In this document: positions 1 to 9,150 of the stretch, one piece after another
Numbering within the stretch: position 1 is the first letter of the stretch
Layout of the letters: every line of letters begins with the position of its first letter
Source of the DNA: Kribbella sp. NBC_01245
GTDB lineage: Bacteria; Actinomycetota; Actinomycetes; Propionibacteriales; Kribbellaceae
Direction of reading: 5' to 3'
DNA length: 64,000 nucleotides
Assembly: GCF_036226525.1 (NCBI RefSeq)
Contig: NZ_CP108487.1
Span: forward strand, 7,812,001 to 7,876,000
Notes under the pieces: model-generated
The model's input: the letters and a program-made list of their open reading frames with translations, nothing else
The model's database searches: none
What the model was told of the DNA's origin: nothing
Position numbers and translations under genes: made by a program

Positions 1-876
1 GGGACTGATGAGCAGAAGCAGAAGTACTTGCCGCGCATGGCGACTGGTGATGTGCGTGGCGCGTTCTCGATGTCCGAGCCGGGGTGTGGGTCGGATGTTG
101 CGGCGATCAAGACGAAGGCTGTCCGGTCGGGCGAGGGGTATGTCGTCAACGGGCAGAAGATGTGGCTGACCAATGGTGGGTCGGCGAACCTCGTGGCCGT
201 GTTGGTGAAGACCGATGAGGGCGCGGAGTCGGTCTACAAGAACATGACGACGTTCTTGGTGGAGAAGGAGCCTGGGTTTGGTGAGGTCCGTCCGGGGCTC
301 ACGGTGCCGGGGAAGATCGAGAAGATGGGCTACAAGGGGGTTGATACCACCGAGCTGATCTTCGACGGCTTCGAGATCGAGGCTGAGCAGATTCTTGGTG
401 GGGTGCCGGGTAAGGGCTTCTACCAGATGATGGACGGCGTCGAGGTCGGGCGCGTGAACGTGGCCGCTCGCGGTTGCGGTGTTGCTCGGCGGGCTTTCGA
501 ACTCGGCATTTCGTATGCCCAGCAACGCGAAACCTTCGGCAAGAAGATCGCCGAACACCAGGCCGTCCTGTTCCGCCTGGCAGACATGGCAGTAAAGGTC
601 GAGGCGGCCCACGAGCTGATGGTGAAGGCCGCCCGCAAGAAGGACTCCGGCCTCCGCAACGACTTCGAAGCCGGCGTGGCCAAGTACTTGGCCAGCGAAT
701 ACTGCAGCCAAGTGGTCGAGGACTCATTCCGAATCCACGGCGGCTACGGCTTCTCCAAGGAGTACGAAATCGAACGCCTCTACCGAGAAGCCCCCATGCT
801 CCTCATCGGCGAAGGCACCGCCGACATCCAACGCATGATCATAGGCCGCCGCCTCCTAGAAGACTACAAACTCTGA
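1..876 (+). CDS. Acyl-CoA dehydrogenase, 5' truncated by window edge
   Basis: FAD-dependent acyl-CoA dehydrogenase that introduces the alpha,beta double bond into an acyl-CoA, as in beta-oxidation or branched-chain amino acid breakdown. The reading frame is open from base 1, so the gene starts outside the window. About 291 residues remain. Visible are the FAD/substrate loop MSEPGCGSD, the C-terminal helical domain, the block RIHGGYGFSKEYEIERLYRE, and GEGTADIQ, which carries the likely catalytic glutamate. The C-terminus (RRLLEDYKL) is complete. The substrate cannot be told from this portion. A MaoC hydratase lies 3.5 kb downstream but is not in the same operon. Confidence 0.95.
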   Translation, partial: GTDEQKQKYLPRMATGDVRGAFSMSEPGCGSDVAAIKTKAVRSGEGYVVNGQKMWLTNGGSANLVAVLVKTDEGAESVYKNMTTFLVEKEPGFGEVRPGLTVPGKIEKMGYKGVDTTELIFDGFEIEAEQILGGVPGKGFYQMMDGVEVGRVNVAARGCGVARRAFELGISYAQQRETFGKKIAEHQAVLFRLADMAVKVEAAHELMVKAARKKDSGLRNDFEAGVAKYLASEYCSQVVEDSFRIHGGYGFSKEYEIERLYREAPMLLIGEGTADIQRMIIGRRLLEDYKL

Positions 877-938
877 CCCCCACCACCACTCCAGCCACCA
901 AAGGGCGACCAACCGGTGAAGGTGGTGTCACTGGACCG

Positions 939-1038
939 GCGACGATTGGGCGCATCTCGCGCCCTACTCCCAGCAGGGTGGGCGTGACTTATAGGAAGGC
1001 TTTGAACGGATGGGGCGCGAGATGCGCCCAATCGTCGC
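939..1038. repeat. Perfect 26-bp inverted repeat
   Basis: The left arm (939-964) and right arm (1013-1038) are exact reverse complements over 26 bases, separated by 48 bases. The core of each arm is GATTGGGCGCATCTCGCGCC or its complement. Each arm is also a small hairpin by itself (GGGCGC, 5-base loop, GCGCCC), so the element could form a branched or cruciform structure. It resembles REP/BIME-type intergenic elements. No associated transposase is present. Confidence 0.85.
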
Positions 1039-1090
1039 AACATCAGCATCCGGATCTTCGAAGACTGCCGATCAGAAATGGTCCTGTATT

Positions 1091-1196
1091 GCGGCGATTC
1101 GGCGCATCTTGTACCCCCAACCATCCAAAGACATCGCGTCAGATGACGAGCCCAACCACACGACACTAGGGGGCACAAGATGCGCCCAATCGCCGC
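1091..1196. repeat. Second inverted repeat related to the first
   Basis: The left arm (1091-1118) and right arm (1169-1196) are reverse complements over 28 bases with two mismatches, around a 50-base spacer. The arm core (GATTGGGCGCATCTTGTGCC on the complement of the right arm) differs from the 939-1038 element by only a few bases. There are therefore four diverged copies of one core in alternating orientation within 260 bases. Confidence 0.8.
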
Positions 1197-1292
1197 CGTG
1201 CAGTGGCTCCACCCTCATCATGATCCGCCCTTGCTGGCCGGCGCCGTGGCGGCACCCGCCTCATGATCCGTCCGTTTGGTGGCCCCTGGGGG

Positions 1293-2318
1293 TTAGCCGG
1301 TTAGGCGTTGGGGTGGGGGGAGGGTTCGGGGGGTGCCGGAGCCGTGGCCGGAGAGGAGCCAGATGCCTAGTTGGGTTACTTCGTGGAGGACGGAGGCGCC
1401 TGCGCGGCGGGTGGTGATGAGGCCGGCTTCGCGGAGGACGGTTGCCTGGTGGGATGCGGCGGCGGGGGAGATTTTGCAGCGGCGGGCCAGTTCGGTCGTC
1501 GTACAACCCGAAACGGCAGCTTCAAGAGCAGCCGCACGTGTCGAGCCGAGGAGCGATCCGAGAGCATCCGAGCCACTGGTCGTCTCGATGCCAGAAGGGC
1601 GCAGGATGCCGGGAGCGTGCTGGATCGGGTAGACCAAGATCGGCCGTAGCTCAGGGTCCTGCAGCTTCGTGGGTGCCCGCCAGCAGAAGGCCGACGGCTG
1701 CAGCTCGATGCCTCGCCCATCCAAATAAAGATCCCGGTCGTTCATATCGAGCACCTGCAACACAGGCGGTGCCCAGCGCACGCGCGGATGCAGCGTGGAC
1801 AGCAGCTGATCCACCCCATGCCGCGCCAACGACTCGCCCCGATGGCTGTGATCGGCACTCACATGCGTCCCGATCGACTTCCAATAAGGCGCGATCGCCG
1901 CGTCGTGGTACGTCCGCAAGGCCCGCCCCAGCCGGTTCATCGCCACGCGATCGCCAGTGGCAAGCTCACGCGTCCAAGGCGACACCGGCCGGTACTTACT
2001 AAGCAACGCAAGCTGATTCCGCACCGTCTGCCGCGGCGTCGACAGCGTCATCTCCAGCGCGGTTTCGAAGTCCGACGGAGCCTCCGCCGGCGTCAGAAAG
2101 TCCGGCGAATATCCCCACGCCGGAGTGAGCTCCAGCAGCAGCCGCATCTGATCCGGCGCCACCGTGGCGCGCACGTGCCGACGCCAGTCCTCGAAGACGA
2201 GCCGGCCGTCCTGGTGCTGCAGCATGTGCAGGCTGAGCAGAATTTCCCATAGTGGTGCTGGACTCGTCGAGACCGTCGTCCGTGCGAGGTCCCGAGGAGT
2301 GAAGTGAATGCGAAGCAC
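1293..2318 (-). CDS. ArsR-type winged-helix regulator, DUF5937-like
   Basis: Likely transcriptional regulator of 341 residues. The long N-terminal part opens with LRIHFTPRDLARTTVS, typical of the actinobacterial DUF5937 family. A C-terminal winged helix-turn-helix occupies about residues 265-320 (TTTELARRCKISPAAASHQA, then LREAGLITTRR). I chose the GTG at 2318 because GGAGGAG lies five bases upstream and the family motif begins there; the frame stays open further upstream without plausible protein. The ligand and targets are unknown. Transcription runs toward the palindrome region and it has no operon partner. Confidence 0.8.
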   Translation of the reverse strand: MLRIHFTPRDLARTTVSTSPAPLWEILLSLHMLQHQDGRLVFEDWRRHVRATVAPDQMRLLLELTPAWGYSPDFLTPAEAPSDFETALEMTLSTPRQTVRNQLALLSKYRPVSPWTRELATGDRVAMNRLGRALRTYHDAAIAPYWKSIGTHVSADHSHRGESLARHGVDQLLSTLHPRVRWAPPVLQVLDMNDRDLYLDGRGIELQPSAFCWRAPTKLQDPELRPILVYPIQHAPGILRPSGIETTSGSDALGSLLGSTRAAALEAAVSGCTTTELARRCKISPAAASHQATVLREAGLITTRRAGASVLHEVTQLGIWLLSGHGSGTPRTLPPPQRLTG

Positions 2319-2557
2319 GACGCTCTCCTCCCGGCTACCGGCTCTTTGCCATGCCCCCATGCCGGTCGGTCGCTGACCGTGAAGACCCGCTGACCGAACG
2401 CGATGATGAAGGCATTCAAGCAAAGCGCCGGGAGCATTCACAAGCACGGATGCCCAGAGCGGCCCTAGCAGTGCTGGCCATGGCACGCTGTTGCCAAGAA
2501 CAGAAAGTTGTGGCAAGTACCTGCCATGACCTGAACCCGCGCCGGGTTAGACCACTT

Positions 2558-3655
2558 TCAGAGCCAGCGGTTCCGCTTGAACAACACGTACAACGTTGCA
2601 CAAGCCACCGCCATCACGGCCAGGACGACGAAATATCCGTACTCCGTACGGGTCTCCGGCATGTTCTCGAAGTTCATCCCGTAGACACCCGCGATCATGG
2701 TCGGAACGGCCAGGATCGCAACCCAGGCGGAGATCCGGCGCATGTCCTCGTTCTCCGCGACCTGCACCTGGGCCAGCCCGGCCTGCAGGATCGACGTGAG
2801 CAGTTCGTCGAACGCGGTGACCTGTTCCTTCACCCGCAACAGGTGATCGTCCACATCGCGGAAATAGGTCCGGGTCTCGTCCGTGATCAGCGGGTGCCGC
2901 CGGAAGGCCAGCACCCGCATCGGCGCGGTCAGCGGTGCCACCGCCCGTTTGAGCTCGAGGACCTCGCGTTTGAGCTGGTAAACCCGCTCGATATTGCGCC
3001 AGCCGCGCGGGGAGAACATCTCGGCCTCGATCAGGTCGATATCGGCCTGGACCCGCTCGGCCACGTCCAGATACGTGTCGACTACATGGTCGGCGATCGC
3101 GTGCAGCACGCCGCCGGGGCCGGAGCCGAGGCGCTCGGGATCGGCCTCGAGCTGCTGGCGCAGGCCCTTCAACTCACTGTGATCGCCGTGCCGGATGGTG
3201 ACCACGAAGCCGGGGCCGCAGAAGACCAGCACCTCGCCGCTCTCGACCACCTCGGAGGTATCGGTCAACGTCGTATGCGGCACATACCGAACGGTTTTGA
3301 GTACGGCGAAGATCGTCTCGCCACGGTCGCCGTACAACTCGAGTTTGGGGCGTTGGTGCGCCTCGGCGGCATCCTCGAGCGCCAGTTTGTGCAGGCCGAA
3401 CTCGGCGCCGACGGCCGCCAGCTGGTGCGCGTTCGGCTGGAAGAGGCCGATCCAGACGAAGCCGTCGCCCCGCCGGGCCCGGGTCAGCGCGTCGACGTAC
3501 GAGCCGACGCCGCTGTCCCGATGGCCCTCGCGGTAGTAGGCCCAGTCGACCAGCGCGCCGTCGAGCTTGCCGTTGGCGACGATGTCCACCGGTACGCCGT
3601 TGCCGCGACGGGATGGGCGCATGAAGACACGTCCGACCCGGCGTGTCGCGTCCAT
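2558..3655 (-). CDS. corA: CorA-family magnesium/divalent cation transporter
   Basis: Membrane channel for Mg2+ (possibly Co2+ or Ni2+). It has a large cytoplasmic N-terminal domain with long helices, then two C-terminal membrane segments. The signature YGMNF lies at the end of the first segment (around residue 326) and is followed by ENMPE in the periplasmic loop. It ends with a basic tail (KRNRWL), as the family does. I chose the ATG at 3655 because GGAGGT sits seven bases upstream; an in-frame GTG at 3664 is less likely. It is divergent from the stress-protein gene, with about 95 bases between them. Confidence 0.92.
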   Translation of the reverse strand: MDATRRVGRVFMRPSRRGNGVPVDIVANGKLDGALVDWAYYREGHRDSGVGSYVDALTRARRGDGFVWIGLFQPNAHQLAAVGAEFGLHKLALEDAAEAHQRPKLELYGDRGETIFAVLKTVRYVPHTTLTDTSEVVESGEVLVFCGPGFVVTIRHGDHSELKGLRQQLEADPERLGSGPGGVLHAIADHVVDTYLDVAERVQADIDLIEAEMFSPRGWRNIERVYQLKREVLELKRAVAPLTAPMRVLAFRRHPLITDETRTYFRDVDDHLLRVKEQVTAFDELLTSILQAGLAQVQVAENEDMRRISAWVAILAVPTMIAGVYGMNFENMPETRTEYGYFVVLAVMAVACATLYVLFKRNRWL

Positions 3656-3752
3656 CTCTCCCACCTCCGTCGATGTCTAGGCGCGAGGCTACAACGTGTC
3701 GTAACCACGTGTCGGGGATGATGGGGGAGAGAGCTTGATGAGAGGAACGACG

Positions 3753-4325
3753 ATGACCACGCAGGGCATGCCCGGGATGGACCCCAGGCCGAGCGGATTC
3801 ACGATCGGCACGTACGACACGTACCTGGAGGCGCAGCGAGCGGTCGACTACTTGTCCGACGAGAAGTTCCCGGTCGAGCACACCACCATCGTCGGCAACA
3901 ACCTGCGCCAGGTGGAGAAGATCACCGGCCGGCTGACCTGGGGCAAGGCGCTCAGTGCCGGTGCGGCCAGTGGTGCCTGGTTCGGTCTGTTCGTCGGTTG
4001 TTTGCTCGCGATCTTCGCTCCGGCCGGCTCCAGCGCACTCGCCGCCCTCGTCACCGGCTTGTTCCTGGGCGCGCTGTTCGGCACCACCTTCGGCGCGATC
4101 GGCTACGGCCAGCTCCGGGGCCGCCGCGACTTCACCTCCCGCACCTCGGTCGTCGCCACGACGTACGACGTGCTGTGCGACCACCGGTTCGCCGAGGAGG
4201 CCCGCAACCACCTGGCCAAACTCGCCCTCAAGGGTGAGGTCTCGCCCCGCCTGCCCGATCTCCAGCAGCCCCAGGGCCAGCCGGGCCAGGCGCAGGGACA
4301 GCCGGGCCAAGCGCAGGGCCAGTGA
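3753..4325 (+). CDS. General stress protein 17M-like (YflT domain) membrane protein
   Basis: Protein of about 190 residues related to the heat-induced stress protein YflT/GSP17M domain. The N-terminal alpha/beta domain begins FTIGTYDTYLEAQRAVDYL. Two hydrophobic glycine/alanine-rich segments follow (SAGAASGAWFGLFVGCLLAI and LVTGLFLGALFGTTFGAIGY). The C-terminal tail is a short repeat of QPGQAQG. The biochemical role is unknown; actinobacterial members are stress associated. The start is uncertain: ATG 3753 has AGAGGA upstream, and ATG 3738 is an alternative. Confidence 0.75.
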   Translation: MTTQGMPGMDPRPSGFTIGTYDTYLEAQRAVDYLSDEKFPVEHTTIVGNNLRQVEKITGRLTWGKALSAGAASGAWFGLFVGCLLAIFAPAGSSALAALVTGLFLGALFGTTFGAIGYGQLRGRRDFTSRTSVVATTYDVLCDHRFAEEARNHLAKLALKGEVSPRLPDLQQPQGQPGQAQGQPGQAQGQ

Positions 4326-4419
4326 CCAAGGCAACACCGCAGGGGTGAGCGGCCCCACTCCGCTATCGGGCCCGCTCCGGCAGCATGGTCTACCCAGCGG
4401 TAACGGACCAGGAGGACGC

Positions 4420-4932
4420 ATGCAGTTCGGACGTAGCTACGAGGAGTTCGAGGTCGGCGCCGTCTACAAGCACTGGCCCGGCAAGACGGTCACCGAGTAC
4501 GACGACCACCTGTTCTGCCTGCTCACGATGAACCACCACCCGCTGCACCTCGACTCGAACTACGCCGAGCAGACCACCCAGTTCAAGCAGAACGTGGTGG
4601 TCGGCAACTACATCTACTCGCTGCTGCTCGGGATGTCCGTGCCCGATGTGAGCGGCAAGGCGATCGCCAACCTGGAGATCGAGTCGTTGCGCCATGTCGC
4701 GCCGACCTTCCACGGCGACACCATCTACGGCGAGACGACCGTCCTGGACAAGTGGGAGTCCAAGTCCAAGGACGATCGTGGCGTCGTCTACGTCGAGACC
4801 AAGGGCTACAAGCAGGACGGCACTCTCGTCTGCGTCTTCAAGCGCAAGGTGATGGTCCCGAAGGACTCCTACCTCGAAGCCCGCGGCGGCGAGCAGCCCG
4901 GCCGCCCCACCCTGATCGAGCCCACGAGCTAG
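4420..4932 (+). CDS. MaoC-like hot-dog dehydratase
   Basis: Protein of 170 residues with the single hot-dog fold of MaoC/R-specific enoyl-CoA hydratases. Family features are YEEFEVGAVYKHWPGKTVTE at the N-terminus, then NHHPLHLDSNYAE holding the usual His/Asp region, then the GDTIYGETTVLDK strand. It is closest in style to mesaconyl-CoA hydratase-like proteins, so hydration of an enoyl-CoA is likely. The substrate is unknown. ATG 4420 follows GGAGGACGC. It is a monocistronic gene between the stress protein and the convergent fucosidase. Confidence 0.85.
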   Translation: MQFGRSYEEFEVGAVYKHWPGKTVTEYDDHLFCLLTMNHHPLHLDSNYAEQTTQFKQNVVVGNYIYSLLLGMSVPDVSGKAIANLEIESLRHVAPTFHGDTIYGETTVLDKWESKSKDDRGVVYVETKGYKQDGTLVCVFKRKVMVPKDSYLEARGGEQPGRPTLIEPTS

Positions 4933-6182
4933 TCCAGGAACAGCTCGATCACCGGTACGGCGACGTCCGGGCGCTGGATCGGCAAGTGGAGCGTGAGCGT
5001 CCCGGCGGGCTGGCCTCCCATGGTCGTGTTCTGCGCCGCCTGATTCGGATCCGCCACCGTGCACTTGATCTCGGACGCGTCGTGCAGGAGTTGCGCGTAC
5101 CGGACCTTGCCGGCCATGCCAGGCAGGTGCACGTGCTGCATCGGCCACGCGAATAGGTGCAGATAAAGGCGGTCCCCGCGCTGCGTGTAGCGGCAGTCCG
5201 GCGGCGGCGTGAATTCGCTCGGGCCACAGCCGCGCACCGACCGCTCGTGCTGCCGGAACCACGCGCCGATCTGGTCCAGCGTGCCGACCGCGCGCGGGTC
5301 GAACTCGCCTCGCCCGGTCGGTCCGACGTTCAGCAACAGGTTGCCGCCCTTGGAAACCGAGTCGATCAGCATGCGCACCAGCAGATCCGGTGACTTCCAG
5401 TTCAAGTTGTCCCGGTCGTAACCCCAGCTCCCGTTGAGGGTCTGGCACGCCTCCCACACCACCGGTACGCCGTCACGCGTCATCGGCCCGGCCGGCTGGT
5501 ACTGCTCGGGCGTGGTGAAGTCGCCCGGGATGTCCAGCCGGTCGTTGATCAGGATGTCCGGCTGGAGCTCCCGCACCATGGCCATCAGTTCCTCGGAACG
5601 CCAGTCGTCCTTGCCCTTACCGAACCCGGGCCGCCCGTCCTCGAAGTCGCGCCCGGGGTAGGAGAAGTCGAACCACATGATGTCGATCTGCCCGTACCGC
5701 GTGAGCAGCTCGCGCACCTGCGCGTGCAGGTAGTCGGTGTACGCCGTGATGTCCCGCTCCGGCCACTCCGGCTCGTCCCGCTGCGGATGGTTCAGGTCGT
5801 ACGGGAACGACGGGTGATGCCAGTCGATCAGCGAGTGGTAGAACCCGATCCCAAGCCCCTCGGCCCGGCAGGCGTCGACGAACGGCCCGACCAGATCCTT
5901 GCCGTACGGCGTTTTCGCGACCGTGTAGTCCGATACCTCCGAGTCCCACAGGCAGAAGCCATCGTGGTGCTTCGTCGTGAGTACGGCGTACTTCATCCCG
6001 GCCGCGCGAGCCGTCCGGGCCCAGGCGACCGGGTCGTACAGGTCCGGGTCGAAATGGTCGAAGTAGACCTGGTACTCCTCATCGGTCAGGCGTTCGCGGT
6101 TCTTGACCCATTCGTGCCGCGCGGGTAGTGCGTACAACCCGAAGTGCACGAAGAGACCGAATCGCCAGTCGGTGAAGCTCAC
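4929..6182 (-). CDS. Alpha-L-fucosidase, GH29
   Basis: Retaining alpha-L-fucosidase of 417 residues that removes terminal L-fucose from glycans. It begins WRFGLFVHFGLYALP. It contains KHHDGFCLWDS (from residue 71) and IDIMWFDFSYPG, where Asp172 is the expected nucleophile. A small beta domain ends the protein. No signal peptide is visible, so it probably acts in the cytoplasm on imported oligosaccharides. GTG 6182 is chosen because AAGGAGG precedes it; the open frame upstream overlaps the permease gene and reads as its shadow. It is the last gene of an SBP-permease-permease-GH29 operon. Confidence 0.92.
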   Translation of the reverse strand: MSFTDWRFGLFVHFGLYALPARHEWVKNRERLTDEEYQVYFDHFDPDLYDPVAWARTARAAGMKYAVLTTKHHDGFCLWDSEVSDYTVAKTPYGKDLVGPFVDACRAEGLGIGFYHSLIDWHHPSFPYDLNHPQRDEPEWPERDITAYTDYLHAQVRELLTRYGQIDIMWFDFSYPGRDFEDGRPGFGKGKDDWRSEELMAMVRELQPDILINDRLDIPGDFTTPEQYQPAGPMTRDGVPVVWEACQTLNGSWGYDRDNLNWKSPDLLVRMLIDSVSKGGNLLLNVGPTGRGEFDPRAVGTLDQIGAWFRQHERSVRGCGPSEFTPPPDCRYTQRGDRLYLHLFAWPMQHVHLPGMAGKVRYAQLLHDASEIKCTVADPNQAAQNTTMGGQPAGTLTLHLPIQRPDVAVPVIELFLD

Positions 6183-6193
6183 GCATTTCCTCC

Positions 6194-7015
6194 TTATCGG
6201 CCGCCGAGGCCGGTTACGAGCAGTCCTCGGACGAGGTGCTTTTGCAGCGCGATGACGAGTAGCACCGTCGGCAACATGGCCAGTACGGATGCCGCCATCA
6301 TCAGGTTCCAGTGGGTGCCCTGCTGGCCGATGAACTGGGCTAGTCCGAGCGGCACCGTGCCCTTGGTATCGACGCTGTTGGTGATGATCAACGGCCAGAG
6401 GAAACTGCCCCAGAAGCCGATGAACGTGAAGACAGTCAGTACGGCGATCGCCGGCCGCGCCAACGGCACCATGATGCGCAAGAACGAACCGAAAGGCCCG
6501 CAGCCGTCGACCCGCGCCGCCTCCTCCAGCTCGGCCGGGACGGTGAGGAAGAACTGCCGCAGCAGGAACGTGCCGAACGCGGTGAACGCCCACGGCAGGA
6601 TCAGCGCCCGGAAGCTGTCCACCCAGCCGAAGGCCTGCATCAACCAGTACATCGGCACGATCAGCACTTCCTGCGGCACCATCAGCGTGCCCAGGAACAC
6701 CACGAACAGGCTCTCGCGGCCCTTGAACCGCAACCGCGCGAACGCGTACGCCGACAGGCTCGACGCGACGACGACCACCAGCGTGCCGATCACGGCGACC
6801 AGCAGGCTGTTCAGGAAGTACGTCGCGAACGGTGCGAAGGTGAACGCGTCCACGTAGTTCTGCCAACGCACCTCCGAGCCGATCAGGTCGGGCTTCGGCG
6901 TGAACACCTCATCCGCCGGCTTGAGCGAGGTCGCGACGGCGTACACGAGCGGTCCCATGAAGAGCAGCGCCACCAGGACGAGCAATACGTGCGAGACGAT
7001 CCGCCTAGGCGTCAT
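6194..7015 (-). CDS. Carbohydrate ABC transporter permease, MalG-type
   Basis: Inner-membrane permease of 273 residues with six predicted membrane segments. The cytoplasmic EAA loop reads EEAARVDGCGPFGSFLRIMV, which docks the ATPase. Its start overlaps the upstream permease gene by 11 bases. Together with the MalF-type permease and the binding protein it forms a CUT1-type sugar importer. No ATPase is encoded nearby, so a shared MsiK-like ATPase elsewhere is inferred. Confidence 0.95.
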   Translation of the reverse strand: MTPRRIVSHVLLVLVALLFMGPLVYAVATSLKPADEVFTPKPDLIGSEVRWQNYVDAFTFAPFATYFLNSLLVAVIGTLVVVVASSLSAYAFARLRFKGRESLFVVFLGTLMVPQEVLIVPMYWLMQAFGWVDSFRALILPWAFTAFGTFLLRQFFLTVPAELEEAARVDGCGPFGSFLRIMVPLARPAIAVLTVFTFIGFWGSFLWPLIITNSVDTKGTVPLGLAQFIGQQGTHWNLMMAASVLAMLPTVLLVIALQKHLVRGLLVTGLGGR

Positions 7016-7889
7016 AGTGCACCCACTTCTTCTGGCCGAGGAACTGGATCGCCGTGATGCCCATGATGATGACGAAGAGCACCCAGCCGGCGGCCGAGGC
7101 CAGTCCCATGTTGAGGAACTGCCAGCCCTGGTCGTAGATGTACATCACCAGGGTCTGAGTGGCGACGCCCGGCCCGCCTTGGGTCAGGATGAACGGCTGC
7201 GCGAACACCTGGAACGACGTGATCAGCGTCATCGTCGTCGCGAAGAAGATCGACGGCGTGATCATCGGCAAGGTGATGTACCGGAACCGGGCGAAGGTGC
7301 TTGCGCCATCGATCTGCGCGGACTCCAGCTGCGAGTGCGGCACTTGGTCGAGCGCGGCCGAGAAGACCAGGAAGTTGTACCCGAACCCCTGCCAGACCGA
7401 CATCGCCACGATGGCCGGCATCGCCCACGCGGTCGAGCCGAGGAAGTTCGGCGCGTGCACCCCGAACAGGCTCTGCGAACTCGTGTCCAGCAGGCCACCG
7501 GGCTGGAACAGCAGCCGCCAGACCATCGCGTTCGCGACCATCGGCGTCATCACCGGGATGAAGAACAGCACCCGGAAGGCCTGGCGACCCATGATGTGCG
7601 GGCCGAGCCAGACGGCCAGCCCCAGCGAGATGACGACGTTCAGCGGCACGTACAGCACCACGAACAAGCAGGTGTTGAGAATGACCCGGCGAAAGATCGG
7701 ATCGTTCAGCAGCTCGGCGTAATTGCCCAACCCGCGGAACGTCCGTTCGCCGAACACCGGCCAGTCGAACAGGCTGATTCCCAAGGCCATCGCGGTCGGG
7801 AACAGGGTGAAGATCGCCAGCCCGGCCAGGCTCGGCCCGACGAACACCCACGCTCTTCGCGCCTCGGCTCGTCCGAGTGCTGCCGCCAT
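7005..7889 (-). CDS. Carbohydrate ABC transporter permease, MalF-type
   Basis: Permease of 294 residues with about six membrane helices. The EAA-type loop is SAQIDGASTFARFRYITLPM. ATG 7889 overlaps the stop of the binding-protein gene by one base (TGATG), so translation is coupled. The longer open frame upstream is a shadow of the binding-protein gene. It pairs with the MalG-type permease at 6194-7015. Confidence 0.95.
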   Translation of the reverse strand: MAAALGRAEARRAWVFVGPSLAGLAIFTLFPTAMALGISLFDWPVFGERTFRGLGNYAELLNDPIFRRVILNTCLFVVLYVPLNVVISLGLAVWLGPHIMGRQAFRVLFFIPVMTPMVANAMVWRLLFQPGGLLDTSSQSLFGVHAPNFLGSTAWAMPAIVAMSVWQGFGYNFLVFSAALDQVPHSQLESAQIDGASTFARFRYITLPMITPSIFFATTMTLITSFQVFAQPFILTQGGPGVATQTLVMYIYDQGWQFLNMGLASAAGWVLFVIIMGITAIQFLGQKKWVHYDA

Positions 7890-9127
7890 CAGCCGGCCTG
7901 GTCCTGCACGGTTTTCAGCACCTGTTCGGCCGTCTGCTCGCCATTCAGGGCCTGTACGCCGAATCGGTTGAGCAGGTCGGACGCCTTGACCCAGTTCTTG
8001 GTGGTGACCAGCGGAATCGAGTTCGCGGAAGCGAAGTCGAGCGTCTCGCGGGCGCCCTGGATGTCGGCCGCCTGGTACCAGGCGTCGTGCACCTTCGGCC
8101 GCGACGGATACGCCCGCCCGGCGGTGGCGAGTTCCTTGAGCGGCTGGTCCGCGGTCATCGACGCGATCGCCTGGAACGCGGCGTCCGGCGTCTTGCACGA
8201 CCGGGAGATGCCGAAGCCCGAACCGGCCGTGAAGGTCTTCGAGCCACCCGGCCCGGCCGGTATCGGCGCGATGCCGAGATCGAACTTGGACTGGCTCTTC
8301 GTACTGAGCACGGACCAGGGCCCGTCGATCATCATCGCGGCCTTGCCCGAGGTGAACTGGGTCGACTGGAACTCCGTGTTCTCAGCCGGCACTTGCGGTG
8401 CGACCTTGTCGGTCCGGACCAGGTCGGTGAACTGCTGGAAGCCCTGCACGAACCCCGGTTCGGTGAGCGCGAGCTTGCCGTCCTTGATCGGTTCGGCGCC
8501 GGTGGCGGACAGCACGAAGGAGGTCACGCCGAGATCGCCCGGGGTGACGACGATCCCGTACCGGTTGTTGGTGGTGAGCTTCTTCGCCGCCGCGCGGAAC
8601 TCGTCCATCGTCCAGCCCGGCTTGGGATCGGCCAGACCCGCCTGCTTGAACAGCGTGCGGTTGTAGAACACAACCATCGGCCCCGAGTCGTAGGGGATGG
8701 CGACCTGTTTGCCGTCGGACTTGAGCCCGTCGAGGATCGGCTTGTCGAAGTCCTCGGCCTTCACGCCGTACTTGGCCATCAGGTCGTCCAGCGGCAGCAT
8801 CGCGTTGCCGTACGACGTGAGGCGCAGGCTCTGCATGCCGATGATGCAAGGCGCCTTGCCGCTGGCGAGCAGCGTGCCGATCTTCGACCAGTAGCTGTCC
8901 CAGCTGGTGCCCTGAAGTTTGACGGTGATGCCCGGGTGATCGGTGTGCGCGTGGTCCGCCACCTTCTGCCACGCGGTCTGGTCCTCGGTCCCGCTGACCC
9001 AGAACTGCCAGGTCAGATCCGCCTTGTCCGAGGCGGCGGGTTCGCTGCCGCCACCACAGGCGGCCACGGCGGTGAGGGAGACGGCGGTAAGAGTGCTGAC
9101 CAGCATGCGCCGGATGGAGAGGGTCAT
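7889..9127 (-). CDS. Sugar-binding lipoprotein of ABC transporter (CUT1)
   Basis: Extracellular solute-binding protein of 412 residues, family 1. The lipoprotein signal ends in TAVAAC with the lipidated Cys at residue 24. The mature part starts in a typical Gly/Ser linker. The binding-protein motif GKAAMMIDGPW is present. GGAGGTCAGG lies directly before the ATG. It is the first gene of the fucosidase operon, so fucose-containing oligosaccharides are the likely ligand (inference from context). The promoter region is shared with the divergent FadR-type regulator. Confidence 0.93.
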   Translation of the reverse strand: MTLSIRRMLVSTLTAVSLTAVAACGGGSEPAASDKADLTWQFWVSGTEDQTAWQKVADHAHTDHPGITVKLQGTSWDSYWSKIGTLLASGKAPCIIGMQSLRLTSYGNAMLPLDDLMAKYGVKAEDFDKPILDGLKSDGKQVAIPYDSGPMVVFYNRTLFKQAGLADPKPGWTMDEFRAAAKKLTTNNRYGIVVTPGDLGVTSFVLSATGAEPIKDGKLALTEPGFVQGFQQFTDLVRTDKVAPQVPAENTEFQSTQFTSGKAAMMIDGPWSVLSTKSQSKFDLGIAPIPAGPGGSKTFTAGSGFGISRSCKTPDAAFQAIASMTADQPLKELATAGRAYPSRPKVHDAWYQAADIQGARETLDFASANSIPLVTTKNWVKASDLLNRFGVQALNGEQTAEQVLKTVQDQAG

Positions 9128-9150
9128 CCTGACCTCCAGTGGAGCGATCG

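Larger units (their letters stand above)
877..1292. other. Non-coding stretch with nested palindromes
   Basis: About 415 bases between the acyl-CoA dehydrogenase and the convergent ArsR-like gene. Open frames exist in several directions, but none has codon usage or protein content like a gene. The recognisable content is two large inverted repeats (939-1038 and 1091-1196), described separately. The rest shows nothing I recognise. Confidence 0.7.

Noticed and set aside
864..1417. Small open frames across the palindromic region (for example 864-1178 and 1010-1417)
   Set aside because: Their sequences follow from the inverted repeats and high GC; no ribosome site or protein pattern supports them.
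2351..3721. 456-codon open frame on the plus strand across corA
   Set aside because: Complement of corA; no domain recognisable.
6900..8666. 588-codon open frame antisense to the first ABC operon
   Set aside because: It mirrors clear permease and binding-protein genes on the other strand; the translation is Arg/His/Pro-rich shadow sequence.
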